Origin: Thermoactinomyces intermedius
Lineage (GTDB): Bacteria > Bacillota > Bacilli > Thermoactinomycetales > Thermoactinomycetaceae
Reading direction: 5' to 3' (one strand)
DNA length: 64,000 nucleotides
Assembly (NCBI RefSeq): GCF_016055025.1
Contig: NZ_JAECVW010000001.1
Shown here: positions 24,620 through 32,174 of the stretch, one piece after another
Numbering within the stretch: the first letter of the stretch is position 1
Layout: each line of letters begins with the position of its first letter
Program-made: the position numbers and the translations under genes
The notes under the pieces: generated by a model
The model's database searches: none
What the model saw: only the letters and a program-made list of their open reading frames with translations
What the model was told of the DNA's origin: nothing

Positions 24620-25741
24620 ATGATTGTGAATAAAGCATATAAATTTAGAATCTATCCAAACAAAGAACAAGAAATATTAATTAATAAGACATTTGGTTGT
24701 TCTCGATTTGTATTTAATCATTTTTTAGCAAAATGGGATAATGCTTACAAAGAAACAGGAAAAGGATTAACTTATAATTCTTGTTCTGCTCAGTTAACGC
24801 AGCTAAAAAAAGAGTTAACTTGGCTAAAAGAAGTAGATAGTATTGCGATTCAATCGTCATTAAAAAATCTCGCTGATGCTTATTCTCGTTTCTTCAAGAA
24901 ACAAAACAATAAACCACGTTTTAAGTCCAAGAAAAATCCTGTTCAGTCTTACACGACAAAACATACAAATGGCAATATTGCTATTGATGGTAATAAAATC
25001 AAATTGCCTAAACTTGGATGGATTCGTTTTGCAAAGAGTCGTGAAGTAGAAGGTCGTATTCTCAATGCAACAATTAGACGAAATCCAACAGGCAAATATT
25101 TTATTTCAATTCTTGTTGAAACAGAAGTACAAGAGTTACCTAAAACTAACTCGGCAGTTGGAATTGATGTTGGATTAAAGGATTTTGCTATTCTTTCAGA
25201 TGGAACAAAATACGAAAACCCAAAATGGTTACGTAAATTAGAAAAGAAATTAGCAAAAGCACAACGGATTCTATCAAGACGTAAAAAAGGAGGTTCTAAT
25301 TGGAACAAACAGCGAATTAAAGTTGCTCGTATTCACGAAAAAATTACAGATGCAAGAAATGATTACTTGCACAAAATCTCTACCGAGATTGTCAAAAACC
25401 ACGACATTATCGGTATTGAAGATTTGCAAGTATCTAATATGTTGAAAAACCATAAATTAGCCAAAGCTATTAGTGAAGTATCATGGTCACAATTTAGAAC
25501 GATGTTGGAATACAAAGCGAAATGGTACGGCAAAGAAGTTGTAACGGTAGCGAAAAATTTTCCGTCCAGTCAGCTTTGTTCATGTTGTGGATATAAAAAT
25601 AAAGACGTTAAAAATCTTGGATTGCGTGAATGGGAGTGTCCTAATTGCCATACCCGTCATGACCGAGATATTAACGCAAGTATAAATATCAAAAATGAAG
25701 CCATAAGGCTTCTAACCGTAGGAACTACGGGGATAGCCTAG
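24620..25741 (+). CDS. tnpB: TnpB RNA-guided nuclease (IS200/IS605 family, no TnpA)
   Basis: 373 residues, full length. RuvC-like triad: D183 (AVGIDVGLKDFA), E267 (IIGIEDLQVSNM), D350 (RHDRDINASINIKNEA). Zinc finger CSCCGYKN ... CPNCHTRH lies between. N-terminal KAYKFRIYPNKEQEILINK is typical. AGGGAGGTG lies before ATG 24620. No transposase gene is adjacent, so this is an IS1341-like orphan or a TnpB acting as a homing nuclease. Confidence 0.95.
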   Translation: MIVNKAYKFRIYPNKEQEILINKTFGCSRFVFNHFLAKWDNAYKETGKGLTYNSCSAQLTQLKKELTWLKEVDSIAIQSSLKNLADAYSRFFKKQNNKPRFKSKKNPVQSYTTKHTNGNIAIDGNKIKLPKLGWIRFAKSREVEGRILNATIRRNPTGKYFISILVETEVQELPKTNSAVGIDVGLKDFAILSDGTKYENPKWLRKLEKKLAKAQRILSRRKKGGSNWNKQRIKVARIHEKITDARNDYLHKISTEIVKNHDIIGIEDLQVSNMLKNHKLAKAISEVSWSQFRTMLEYKAKWYGKEVVTVAKNFPSSQLCSCCGYKNKDVKNLGLREWECPNCHTRHDRDINASINIKNEAIRLLTVGTTGIA

Positions 25742-25808
25742 TAAATTAAGGTTCGTTAGAACCTTCTACCTAGGAATCCACTATGGCTTTAGCCTAGTGG
25801 TAGTTCAA
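25690..25808 (+). ncRNA. Probable omega RNA (guide scaffold) at the TnpB element right end
   Basis: Overlaps the tnpB 3' end. Hairpins AAGGTTC/GAACCTT (25748-25765) and CCACTA.GGC/GCC.TAGTGG (25778-25800) are followed by TAGTTCAA at the element end, as in IS605-family right ends. By family precedent the guide would be the next 16-20 nt, beginning AAGAAAGTTGCACATT, which is the native exonuclease tail. Confidence 0.65.
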
Positions 25809-25957
25809 AAGAAAGTTGCACATTTAATTCCATTCTCAAATTTGGCGTAGGAGATAAACCTACGCCTATTGACTTTGTTAGCATTATTAGCTATACAGGG
25901 GACCTGATAGATAATGACGATTTAGGAGAGAAAATTTAAGCTGGAGGTTATAGAAAA

Positions 25958-26788
25958 GTGAGAGTATTTTTAATGCTAATGAATATCTTGCTTGGTGGGT
26001 TTGTGTTTGTCCTCATGCTGATTCTGTCGTATAGCCACACGGCGGATTTTTTCGCAAGAGGTGGGTACACAGGCACATATGCACATCTAGGTGCTGTCGG
26101 TTGTGAAACGCTATTCTTCTTGTCCAACATGAACATTATCATCTGTGCTTTGACTGGCAGAAAAGTTCCTATTCCAATTCGGATTGCGTCTGTAATTAGC
26201 GCACTCGTTATTGGTTACTCCAACGTCTCGTCTGGGTTTCCTAACGGAGGCGAGGCAATAGCAATTGGTGTGCTAATTTTTGTAATTGGGTTTGTTGCGG
26301 AACTGGTTGTCAGTGCCGCTATCATTTCAGGCAATCGAGATGAAAAGGATAAACAAGCTGAACAGCCTGAACAAGAAGTACAAGGTGCACAGCCTGAACA
26401 TGAACAAGGTGATGATGAAGATGGTGCACATGCACAAGCTGAACAAGGAGAAGCTGAACAGCGTGCACCTGAGCAGGAACAACATGCACAACCTGAACAT
26501 GAACAGTCTAAAGCTGAACCTGAACAGAATGAAACTGCACAACCTGAACGAAAAGAAAAAGCTGAACGGCAAAGAAAGCGCACAGTTAAGATGAACTATA
26601 TTGATAATGGTTACGGCCGTGTAACACCTGAGAATTACGAGAAAATCAAAGAAGCCGCTTTGCAATATAAAGCTGAACATGGAAAACTGCCCGGACGCCC
26701 AACGCTAATGAAGTTAACAGGGTGCCCACAACGGCAGGTTGACGCTGTTAAGAAGGAACTTGAGGATAAATTGCGCACAGCTTCATAA
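25958..26788 (+). CDS. Membrane protein with Gln/Glu-rich repeats and basic C-terminal domain
   Basis: 276 residues. Four predicted membrane helices in the first 125 residues, then about 75 residues of A-E-Q-P-E-H repeats (AEQPEQEVQGAQPEHEQ), then a basic segment KRTVKMNYIDNGYGRV and a possible DNA-binding domain KLPGRPTLMKLTGCPQRQVD. The repeat DNA is part of the TGAACA array. Layout recalls SpdB/DUF2637-type plasmid transfer proteins; that is a weak comparison. GTG 25958 with GGAGG upstream. Confidence 0.7.
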   Translation: MRVFLMLMNILLGGFVFVLMLILSYSHTADFFARGGYTGTYAHLGAVGCETLFFLSNMNIIICALTGRKVPIPIRIASVISALVIGYSNVSSGFPNGGEAIAIGVLIFVIGFVAELVVSAAIISGNRDEKDKQAEQPEQEVQGAQPEHEQGDDEDGAHAQAEQGEAEQRAPEQEQHAQPEHEQSKAEPEQNETAQPERKEKAERQRKRTVKMNYIDNGYGRVTPENYEKIKEAALQYKAEHGKLPGRPTLMKLTGCPQRQVDAVKKELEDKLRTAS

Positions 26789-27005
26789 ACAGCGTTCAGT
26801 TGAACAGTTCAGATGAACAAAGAAATATGTACAACCTGAACATATAAAATTGTGCAGTTAAACCTGTGCACAGCAAATAGACCTGCACAAGATGAACAAC
26901 ACGTAACCTGCACAAATAAATGTGCACAGGTTTTATCTGTACAGTTGAACACTTAAATTGACATGAACAGCTTGCACCTGAACATATTTAGCTGAACAAT
27001 TTTTC
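26345..27005. repeat. Array of TGAACA/TGCACA iteron-like motifs
   Basis: At least 16 exact TGAACA hexamers (often CCTGAACA or GCTGAACA) and about ten TGCACA variants within 660 bp. They span both the low-complexity part of the membrane-protein gene and 230 nt of downstream noncoding DNA, so coding constraint alone does not explain them. Candidate replication origin or protein-binding array. Confidence 0.7.
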
Positions 27006-27089
27006 AATACCAAACCTGAGCAAATTTTAATTTCCTTTTTGTTGAGTTGGTAGAAACGGTGCATTAAATAGATGGAAGGAGAATGCCAT

Positions 27090-27866
27090 ATGACGGGAAT
27101 CTACGCAATTGAGAATATAGCGACAGGTGAAGTTTATGTTGGTCAAAGTCGGAACATCCCGAACCGTTACCAGCAACACCTTAGTATGTTGGAGTGTGGG
27201 GAACACCACTCAATAAAGTTGCAAAAGGCTTATAACTCTGTGGGTGCTGTAGGGTTTATGCTCAAAATATTAGAACTCTGTGATGAATCAGAATTAGATA
27301 GGAAAGAGCAGGAGTGGATTCAGAAGTTGGATGCATATGACAAAGGCTATAATATGCGGAATCAAACAGGGATGGTATTCAATCTTGATAGCTTCTACTA
27401 TCGTGTTGCCGATACATTGCATAAGCAATTCAGAACAACCTGCAAGGAATTAGGGCTAGCCCCAACTGAAGCCATTCAGATGCTAATTGACCGTGAGATT
27501 GAAGAATCAAAACGAAATGTTGAACTGCTTCAAACCATCCGAGAACCTTTTGAACATAACGAAGACGGAATTGTAAAAACTACCCGAACCGCACGCACCG
27601 TTGAAGAAAAAGGGGAGCGTGTATTTACTGCAGATTCGGATTATTTGAGTGGTAATGCATTAAAAGAAGCAATTAAAACTGCGGCTTCAAAAATCAAGGC
27701 AGAATCTAATGACGAGTTTAAGATTTTGCAGGTAGCAAGAGAAAGAGGGGAATTAATTTCGAGAAGCAACATAATGGACTTGTTGGGTATTTCGGAATGG
27801 AATGCCCGAATGCTTAGAAGCAGTTTAAAAGTAAAATTCAAAAAGATGGGCGTTAATGTTAAATAA
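27090..27866 (+). CDS. GIY-YIG nuclease family protein
   Basis: 258 residues. MTGIYAIENIATGEVYVGQS then IPNRYQQHLS and ELDRKEQEWIQKLDAY..GYN give a complete GIY-YIG domain; the rest is helical, with a C-terminal helix-turn-helix-like DLLGISEWNARMLRSSLKVK. ATG 27090 follows AAGGAG by 8 nt. Free-standing homing endonuclease or phage nuclease. Confidence 0.85.
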   Translation: MTGIYAIENIATGEVYVGQSRNIPNRYQQHLSMLECGEHHSIKLQKAYNSVGAVGFMLKILELCDESELDRKEQEWIQKLDAYDKGYNMRNQTGMVFNLDSFYYRVADTLHKQFRTTCKELGLAPTEAIQMLIDREIEESKRNVELLQTIREPFEHNEDGIVKTTRTARTVEEKGERVFTADSDYLSGNALKEAIKTAASKIKAESNDEFKILQVARERGELISRSNIMDLLGISEWNARMLRSSLKVKFKKMGVNVK

Positions 27867-27938
27867 CACAAGGGGAGAGGAGAATGTCTTAATAGACAAA
27901 GTTTGAGTGATGCCAATTAATGGTCTATTCAAACAATT

Positions 27939-28006
27939 AGCCAGGGCAATTTTTCCCTGGCTATCTGAAATTTAATGTTGACTTTAATGACTCATTTAAC
28001 TATAAT
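27939..28006 (+). promoter_or_regulatory. Hairpin followed by sigma-A-type promoter
   Basis: AGCCAGGG/CCCTGGCT hairpin (27939-27962), then TTGACT (27978-27983), 17-nt spacer, TATAAT (28001-28006). The spacer shares AATGACT and TTAAC with the promoter at 31128, so both may bind one regulator. Confidence 0.8.
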
Positions 28007-28111
28007 GAAGACGTAAACAACGGAACAGCCCGATGGAGTGCACAATGACGGATTTGCTTTAGGATGTTTTGACGAAGTTGACTATAAAAACTACATAAGG
28101 AGATGATATTC

Positions 28112-28864
28112 ATGCCGAAATGCGCTGGATGCGGACGTATCGTCAGAGCAGGACTTGAATTTGGTGGTAAGGATTACGGACCTGAGTGCTTTAAGAAATA
28201 CGCAGTGCCGGAAATTGAGAAATTGTTGGCGAAGCGGTCAGAGGAAGAACGGAAGAGGGATGCAGAGCGGAAAAGAGCATGGCGTGAGCGGTGCTGGATT
28301 TTGGTGCAGGTTTTGAAGAAGAAGGATTTGCGACGGATTCGGAATCGGTTTAAGCTCCGTGTGATACCGGAACTTATTGAGCAGTTCGAGACGAAGGGGT
28401 GGTTGAGTAAAAAGCAATGTCTAATGGTTCATGAGTGGCTTAATGACAAGGACATGTTGTTGATGACCGATATTGAGCGAGCATTGGGTTATTATGACGG
28501 CGATGATATTGGGTACTATAGGGAGGTTGTCGCATACGCAAAGGGGAAACGCAAGAAGGAGGCACAAGAAATCCTTGAACGACTTGAGCGGGAGAGATTA
28601 GAGCGGGAGTTTTTCCCTGAATGGCGTGAGAAATGTAAACAGCGTTTGCAGGAATTGGTGGAAGTATTGGAGAGTGGGGAAAAGGATAACTTAAGCTATG
28701 TGAAAGAGCTTGGTTCTTTTCGGGAACGGCTCGTAAATTGGGCGAAGTGGAGAATTGAAAACATCGAGACCATGGACGGGGTTGACGCCAGTGATGTTGA
28801 GTTGGATATTCGTTATCTTAAATGGCGTCCCTTGAAGAGATTCGTAGAAAAGGACGGATTCTGA
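28112..28864 (+). CDS. Zinc-ribbon protein, 250 aa
   Basis: N-terminal MPKCAGCGRIVRAGLEFGGK ... GPECFKKY has two Cys pairs; the remainder is charged helix (EEERKRDAERKRAWRERCW). Unknown function. AAGGAG precedes ATG 28112. Confidence 0.7.
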   Translation: MPKCAGCGRIVRAGLEFGGKDYGPECFKKYAVPEIEKLLAKRSEEERKRDAERKRAWRERCWILVQVLKKKDLRRIRNRFKLRVIPELIEQFETKGWLSKKQCLMVHEWLNDKDMLLMTDIERALGYYDGDDIGYYREVVAYAKGKRKKEAQEILERLERERLEREFFPEWREKCKQRLQELVEVLESGEKDNLSYVKELGSFRERLVNWAKWRIENIETMDGVDASDVELDIRYLKWRPLKRFVEKDGF

Positions 28865-28872
28865 TTGGGTAG

Positions 28873-28905
28873 GAGCTTCAGCCTAAAAAGGCTGGGGCTT
28901 CTTTC
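28873..28905 (+). terminator. Terminator
   Basis: AGCTTCAGCC/GGCTGGGGCT stem (with G-U pairs), TAAAAA loop, then TTCTTTCTT. Confidence 0.75.
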
Positions 28906-29043
28906 TTAATGTAATCAGCAGAGCGGGAGGGAGCCTTAGATTGCTTGTTCCTGCTTTGCTTATTGCATTAAGAAGCATATTTATAAGTCTTGGTCAGTTA
29001 TCAGACTATTCTGTTATATAACAAAGTTAGGAGAGTGATGTAT

Positions 29044-29418
29044 ATGGAGAAAAAACGTCAACAAATGGAGAGAATGTTTTGCCCGAACTGCCAAGGTGTC
29101 CACAACTTAGGGGTAACTCGTGACAATAGCGGGGTAACAATTGGTTACTTCTGCCACATAACGAAGGAAATTATTAAACTCAATACCACCGTGTGGAACG
29201 GAATGGATTTTCGACCCGTCATCTCTATCTACCTTGAAAACATTGTGAATACCAAGCGCTTGCCTTACTTGGGGACTTTGAAGGTTTTCAAGTTGGCAAA
29301 GGAATTATCATATAAGTTCATGGATACGGACATTGCCAAAAAGTACGAACCCAACTACTTTTTCGTCCTTTACATCCTGCACGATGAGTTATTGAAGATT
29401 TGGGCTAAGTTTCGGTGA
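29044..29418 (+). CDS. Zinc-ribbon-like small protein, about 124 aa
   Basis: MFCPNCQGVHNLGVTRDNSG then CHITKEII; helical C-terminus ending LLKIWAKFR. ATG 29044 or 29038, both near AGGAG 29029-29033. Not recognised. Confidence 0.65.
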   Translation: MEKKRQQMERMFCPNCQGVHNLGVTRDNSGVTIGYFCHITKEIIKLNTTVWNGMDFRPVISIYLENIVNTKRLPYLGTLKVFKLAKELSYKFMDTDIAKKYEPNYFFVLYILHDELLKIWAKFR

Positions 29419-29464
29419 TAGGAGGATTTGTTTTATGAGACATTTCAGGGCGAGGTGATAGTTT

Positions 29465-29947
29465 ATGGAAAGAAGTAAGGAGGAATTCATTGAAAGATTT
29501 GAGCAGAAGGATAAAAAAGGAAATTCGACGTTTGTAAAGTTAGATAAGCGCCTTTTAAGCGCTTATCTATATTTGCCTAAATTTGATAATGATGCGTTAA
29601 GTCTTTATTTATACCTCATAGACAAATATAACGAGGATTACGGGTACGCATTTCCGGATACGTGGCAGATTCGGGTTGATTTGAATATGAAAGACCACCG
29701 CAGAAAGAAGGCAATTAAGGCACTGAAACAGTATGGTCTTGTCACGGTTAAGAAGAACCGAAGCACGGGGAACAACCAATATATTCCGCACAAGCCTTTA
29801 GAGTTGAAGGAATTTGTGGAGAAGTTCCCGGAGGCAGTGGAGGAGTTTTCTAAGGTTTTGAAAGACGCCGAGGATAAGGAGAGGAAGGATAAGCAACGGT
29901 TAAAGGAATACCAGGACAAAAAGCGGCAGGAAAGCAAGCAAGAATAA
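29465..29947 (+). CDS. Helix-turn-helix replication-initiator-like protein, 160 aa
   Basis: ALSLYLYLIDKYNEDYGYAF and TWQIRVDLNMKDHRRKKAIK ALKQYGLVTV form a winged helix of the HTH_36/DnaD-N type; a charged coiled tail follows. It lies directly before an array of perfect tandem repeats, as plasmid and phage initiators often do, so it may bind them (inference). Confidence 0.65.
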   Translation: MERSKEEFIERFEQKDKKGNSTFVKLDKRLLSAYLYLPKFDNDALSLYLYLIDKYNEDYGYAFPDTWQIRVDLNMKDHRRKKAIKALKQYGLVTVKKNRSTGNNQYIPHKPLELKEFVEKFPEAVEEFSKVLKDAEDKERKDKQRLKEYQDKKRQESKQE

Positions 29948-29967
29948 GCGGTTTTTGGTGGTCAGTT

Positions 29968-30082
29968 TTTGCTACGGTTGATTTTCAACTTTGCTACGGT
30001 TGATTTTCAACTTTGCTACGGTTGATTTTCAACCGTTAACAAGACTTACACATAAAGACTTACACATAAAGACTTACATTTA
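29968..30082. repeat. Two sets of three tandem iterons
   Basis: Three identical 22-bp units in tandem (29968-29989, 29990-30011, 30012-30033), each containing the dyad GTTGATTTTCAAC. After CGTTAAC come three 14-bp units AAGACTTACACATA (30041-30054, 30055-30068, 30069-30082; the last with two changes). Iteron layout next to a winged-helix gene suggests a replication origin or an autoregulatory operator. Confidence 0.85.
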
Positions 30083-30083
30083 C

Positions 30084-30129
30084 GTACCCTTTTCGCTAAC
30101 GCTCAAGGGTACCCGTGGCAAAGCCACGG
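30084..30129. repeat. Two hairpins downstream of the iterons
   Basis: GTACCCTT/AAGGGTAC (30084-30112) and CCGTGGC/GCCACGG (30113-30129), back to back; not followed by a T-run. Confidence 0.6.
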
Positions 30130-30254
30130 AAATATTTTTAGATAGAAAAACCTTTTAAAAGAAATAGCACGGATAAGGTAGTAGAAAGTTAGGTTTAGGA
30201 TTTTGTGCTTATTTCTCTTGTCGTGCTTCTATCTCATTTAAATGAAATATAAGT

Positions 30255-30345
30255 CGGAGGGCTGGCACGCCCGCCGCCCGCACGCACGCAACCCCGGCGC
30301 TAGCTCAACCGGGATTTTAGTCGTGCATGAAAGGAGGTGATGCGT
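30255..30345. other. Possible packaging (cos) region
   Basis: A short strongly GC-rich block (CACGCCCGCCGCCCGCACGC then CCCGG/CCGGG hairpin) interrupts AT-rich DNA about 200 nt upstream of the small terminase gene, the usual place of cos or pac. The whole 29948-30512 interval has no protein gene that I can support. Cleavage site not identified. Confidence 0.35.
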
Positions 30346-30512
30346 GGAATAGGTTGGTTTGTTGTAACTAAGTTGGATGAGTTGGTTTTGTTAAATTTGT
30401 TTTCGAGACCTATTATACTTGGGAGCAATTTTGAACGCTCAGAGACCCTTTTAATTCGCTCCCAGGGGTATCTCTGAAGCAAAAATTTAAACAGTCAAGG
30501 AGGATGATGTTT

Positions 30513-30911
30513 ATGGCAGGAAATAGACCGAAATTTTTGGACGAAAGACATTATAAAGCAATTGAGATGTTGGTTGCTGGTGAGTATACGATGCAAGAGA
30601 TTGCAGATGAGGTGGGCATTTCCCGGCGTCAGTTGTATAACTGGATGAATTGGGATTTGTTTAGCAACACCTTAAACAAAATGATTGTAAATAGTAGCAA
30701 GAACAGATTGACCGAGGTATTGAATGCAATGGTGGATGCGGCAGTGGAAGACAAGTCAGCCGCCGCCGCTAAGTTGATTTTTGAAGCCCATGAGTTAATC
30801 GGTAAGAAGCCGGAGGTTAACGTGAATGTAAATAACGGTGGCGTTGACTATGATGCGATTAAAGAGAGTTTGCGGCAATTCAGGCAAGCAAAGCAAAAGA
30901 AAGATAAATAA
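30513..30911 (+). CDS. terS: Terminase small subunit
   Basis: 132 residues. N-terminal helix-turn-helix TMQEIADEVGISRRQLYNWM, then an oligomerisation helix (SAAAAKLIFEAHELIG) and a basic tail. ATG 30513 with AAGGAGG 9 nt upstream. It recognises phage DNA for packaging. Unusually, it is separated from the large subunit by 3.6 kb of accessory genes. Confidence 0.85.
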   Translation: MAGNRPKFLDERHYKAIEMLVAGEYTMQEIADEVGISRRQLYNWMNWDLFSNTLNKMIVNSSKNRLTEVLNAMVDAAVEDKSAAAAKLIFEAHELIGKKPEVNVNVNNGGVDYDAIKESLRQFRQAKQKKDK

Positions 30912-30923
30912 GGGGATTTGTTG

Positions 30924-30956
30924 GGGGATTGGTTGGCTAAAACCGTCCCCTTTTTC
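30924..30956 (+). terminator. Terminator after terS
   Basis: GGGGA..GGTT/AACC.TCCCC stem followed by TTTTT. Confidence 0.75.
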
Positions 30957-31127
30957 CTCTGTGTGAAAATGGGTTAATTTTTGGTGCATATAATAGTAAG
31001 TATTTTTGAGCCATCGTTTCCAAACGTTTCTCACGTGTGAAATTTATCATCAAAAATATCTGGTGACCCCGGAAAATGCGCGACCCCTTCAAAAATTTTT
31101 CGGACAATTTCGTCTTTGATTTATATG

Positions 31128-31156
31128 TTGACTATAATGACTATGTTAACTATAAT
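31128..31156 (+). promoter_or_regulatory. Sigma-A-type promoter
   Basis: TTGACT (31128-31133), 17-nt spacer, TATAAT (31151-31156). A second TATAAT lies in the spacer. Resembles the promoter at 27978. The preceding 170 nt (30957-31127) show no gene. Confidence 0.8.
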
Positions 31157-31194
31157 AGTAAATGTAAACAACAAGTTCACAGGAGGAATGAACC

Positions 31195-31491
31195 TTGAAA
31201 AATCTAAATATCCAAGAAGTTCGCCGTCTTGGTCGGGATTATATATGCGCCGTTCGTGCTTACTATGACTATTCTTTCGAACATAGCTATGACAACTATG
31301 CAGACGTTTTGCTGGACGAGATGCTGGAGAAAGAGGATATCTTTATTGAATCTGCACTGGAATTCTTCCGCGAGAGTATGCCAGAAGACACGTATCAAAC
31401 GCTCAAACGCTATTGGAAATCTACTGAGTTATCTCTGCAAGACAGGTTAATCGATACGCTTTTACGTATGGCAAAAGTCCCCGTCTCTTAA
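31195..31491 (+). CDS. Hypothetical protein, 98 aa
   Basis: TTG 31195 after AGGAGG. Acidic helical protein (YYDYSFEHSYDNYADVLLDE). A hairpin TCCCCG/GCGGGG over the stop codon with TTCTTT is a likely terminator. Unrecognised. Confidence 0.65.
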   Translation: MKNLNIQEVRRLGRDYICAVRAYYDYSFEHSYDNYADVLLDEMLEKEDIFIESALEFFRESMPEDTYQTLKRYWKSTELSLQDRLIDTLLRMAKVPVS

Positions 31492-31556
31492 GGCGGGGCT
31501 TCTTTCTACTCGTCGCCTCAGGCATTGGATAAATCAACTGAAAGGATTTGATACTT

Positions 31557-32000
31557 ATGGTTAAATGCCCGTTGTGTGGTAGTCGTGTCAGCGTTGACGA
31601 GTTTAGAGTTACCGAAGATATTAGCTGTATCGCATTCCAATGCACGAATGCGGAATGCCAAATCTACCTCGTGAAGGATGAACATGTGATGGCGGAGATG
31701 GAAAAGGCGTGGTTCAAGGACGTTGACGAGAGAGTTCAGCACCGGACTTTTACAGAGCGCATGGTTGAAAAGAAGTTGAACAAGGGAGAATACGTGCCGG
31801 GAGCAGTTGTGAAGATGTTTCATTATACCCTGTGGTTGCGGAAACTGTGGGGTACCATAAAACCTAAGATTGACCGGACTAACCGCATCCGAGATTACCG
31901 GGAGCTAGGCAAGGCGATTGTTGAGGAGATGGAAGAGGCGAAACATAAGATGCTCGATGGGCTTTGTGCGGCGGATAGACAACACAGCAAAATTAACTAA
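31557..32000 (+). CDS. Zinc-ribbon protein, 147 aa (Ogr/Delta-like N-terminus)
   Basis: MVKCPLCGSRVSVDEFRVTE ... CIAFQCTNAECQIYL has two Cys pairs spaced like the Ogr/Delta family of phage late activators, but the family match is tentative. The rest is helical. It lies upstream of the late genes and could be a regulator. Confidence 0.6.
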   Translation: MVKCPLCGSRVSVDEFRVTEDISCIAFQCTNAECQIYLVKDEHVMAEMEKAWFKDVDERVQHRTFTERMVEKKLNKGEYVPGAVVKMFHYTLWLRKLWGTIKPKIDRTNRIRDYRELGKAIVEEMEEAKHKMLDGLCAADRQHSKIN

Positions 32001-32008
32001 GTAACACG

Positions 32009-32035
32009 ACTCCATTAAGGAGTCTTTTTTTTTTT
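32009..32035 (+). terminator. Terminator
   Basis: GACTCC/GGAGTC stem, ATTAA loop, ten Ts. Confidence 0.9.
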
Positions 32036-32045
32036 GTGCCTTGCG

Positions 32046-32161
32046 GGTTACATAAGAAAAAATGTAACCTTACAGTGAAAGATAGAGAAGGCGGAGCCGT
32101 AGGAATTATGCGGCTTTTGACGTGTTGATAATATAAGGTTACAAAATCAATCTTTTGTAAC
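32046..32161. repeat. Pair of inverted repeats sharing GTTAC
   Basis: GGTTACAT/ATGTAACC (32046-32069) and GTTACAAAA/TTTTGTAAC (32138-32161), both perfect. They lie between convergent transcription units; binding site or weak terminators. Confidence 0.6.
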
Positions 32162-32174
32162 GTAACGAAAAGAG

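Larger units (their letters stand above)
24523..25866 (+). mobile_element. TnpB element between two copies of the exonuclease 3' end
   Basis: The 58 bp at 24523-24580 (from AAGAAAGTTTCACATTTAAT) recur at 25809-25866 with 3 differences. Both copies encode KKV[S/A]HLIPFSNLA-stop and keep the terminator hairpin GGCGTAGG/CCTACGCC (24558-24580; 25844-25866). The second copy begins exactly where the IS right end (GTTCAA) stops. It therefore looks like an insertion a few codons before the stop that kept the interrupted gene intact by supplying a replacement 3' end. Confidence 0.75.

Noticed and set aside
24620..25741. Complete IS605-type transposon
   Set aside because: There is no TnpA gene; only TnpB and a right-end structure are present.
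28037..28105. Peptide of about 22 codons before the zinc-ribbon gene
   Set aside because: GTG start without a ribosome site; may be only leader sequence.
29968..30082. CRISPR array
   Set aside because: Repeats are directly adjacent with no spacers and there are no cas genes; the layout is that of iterons.
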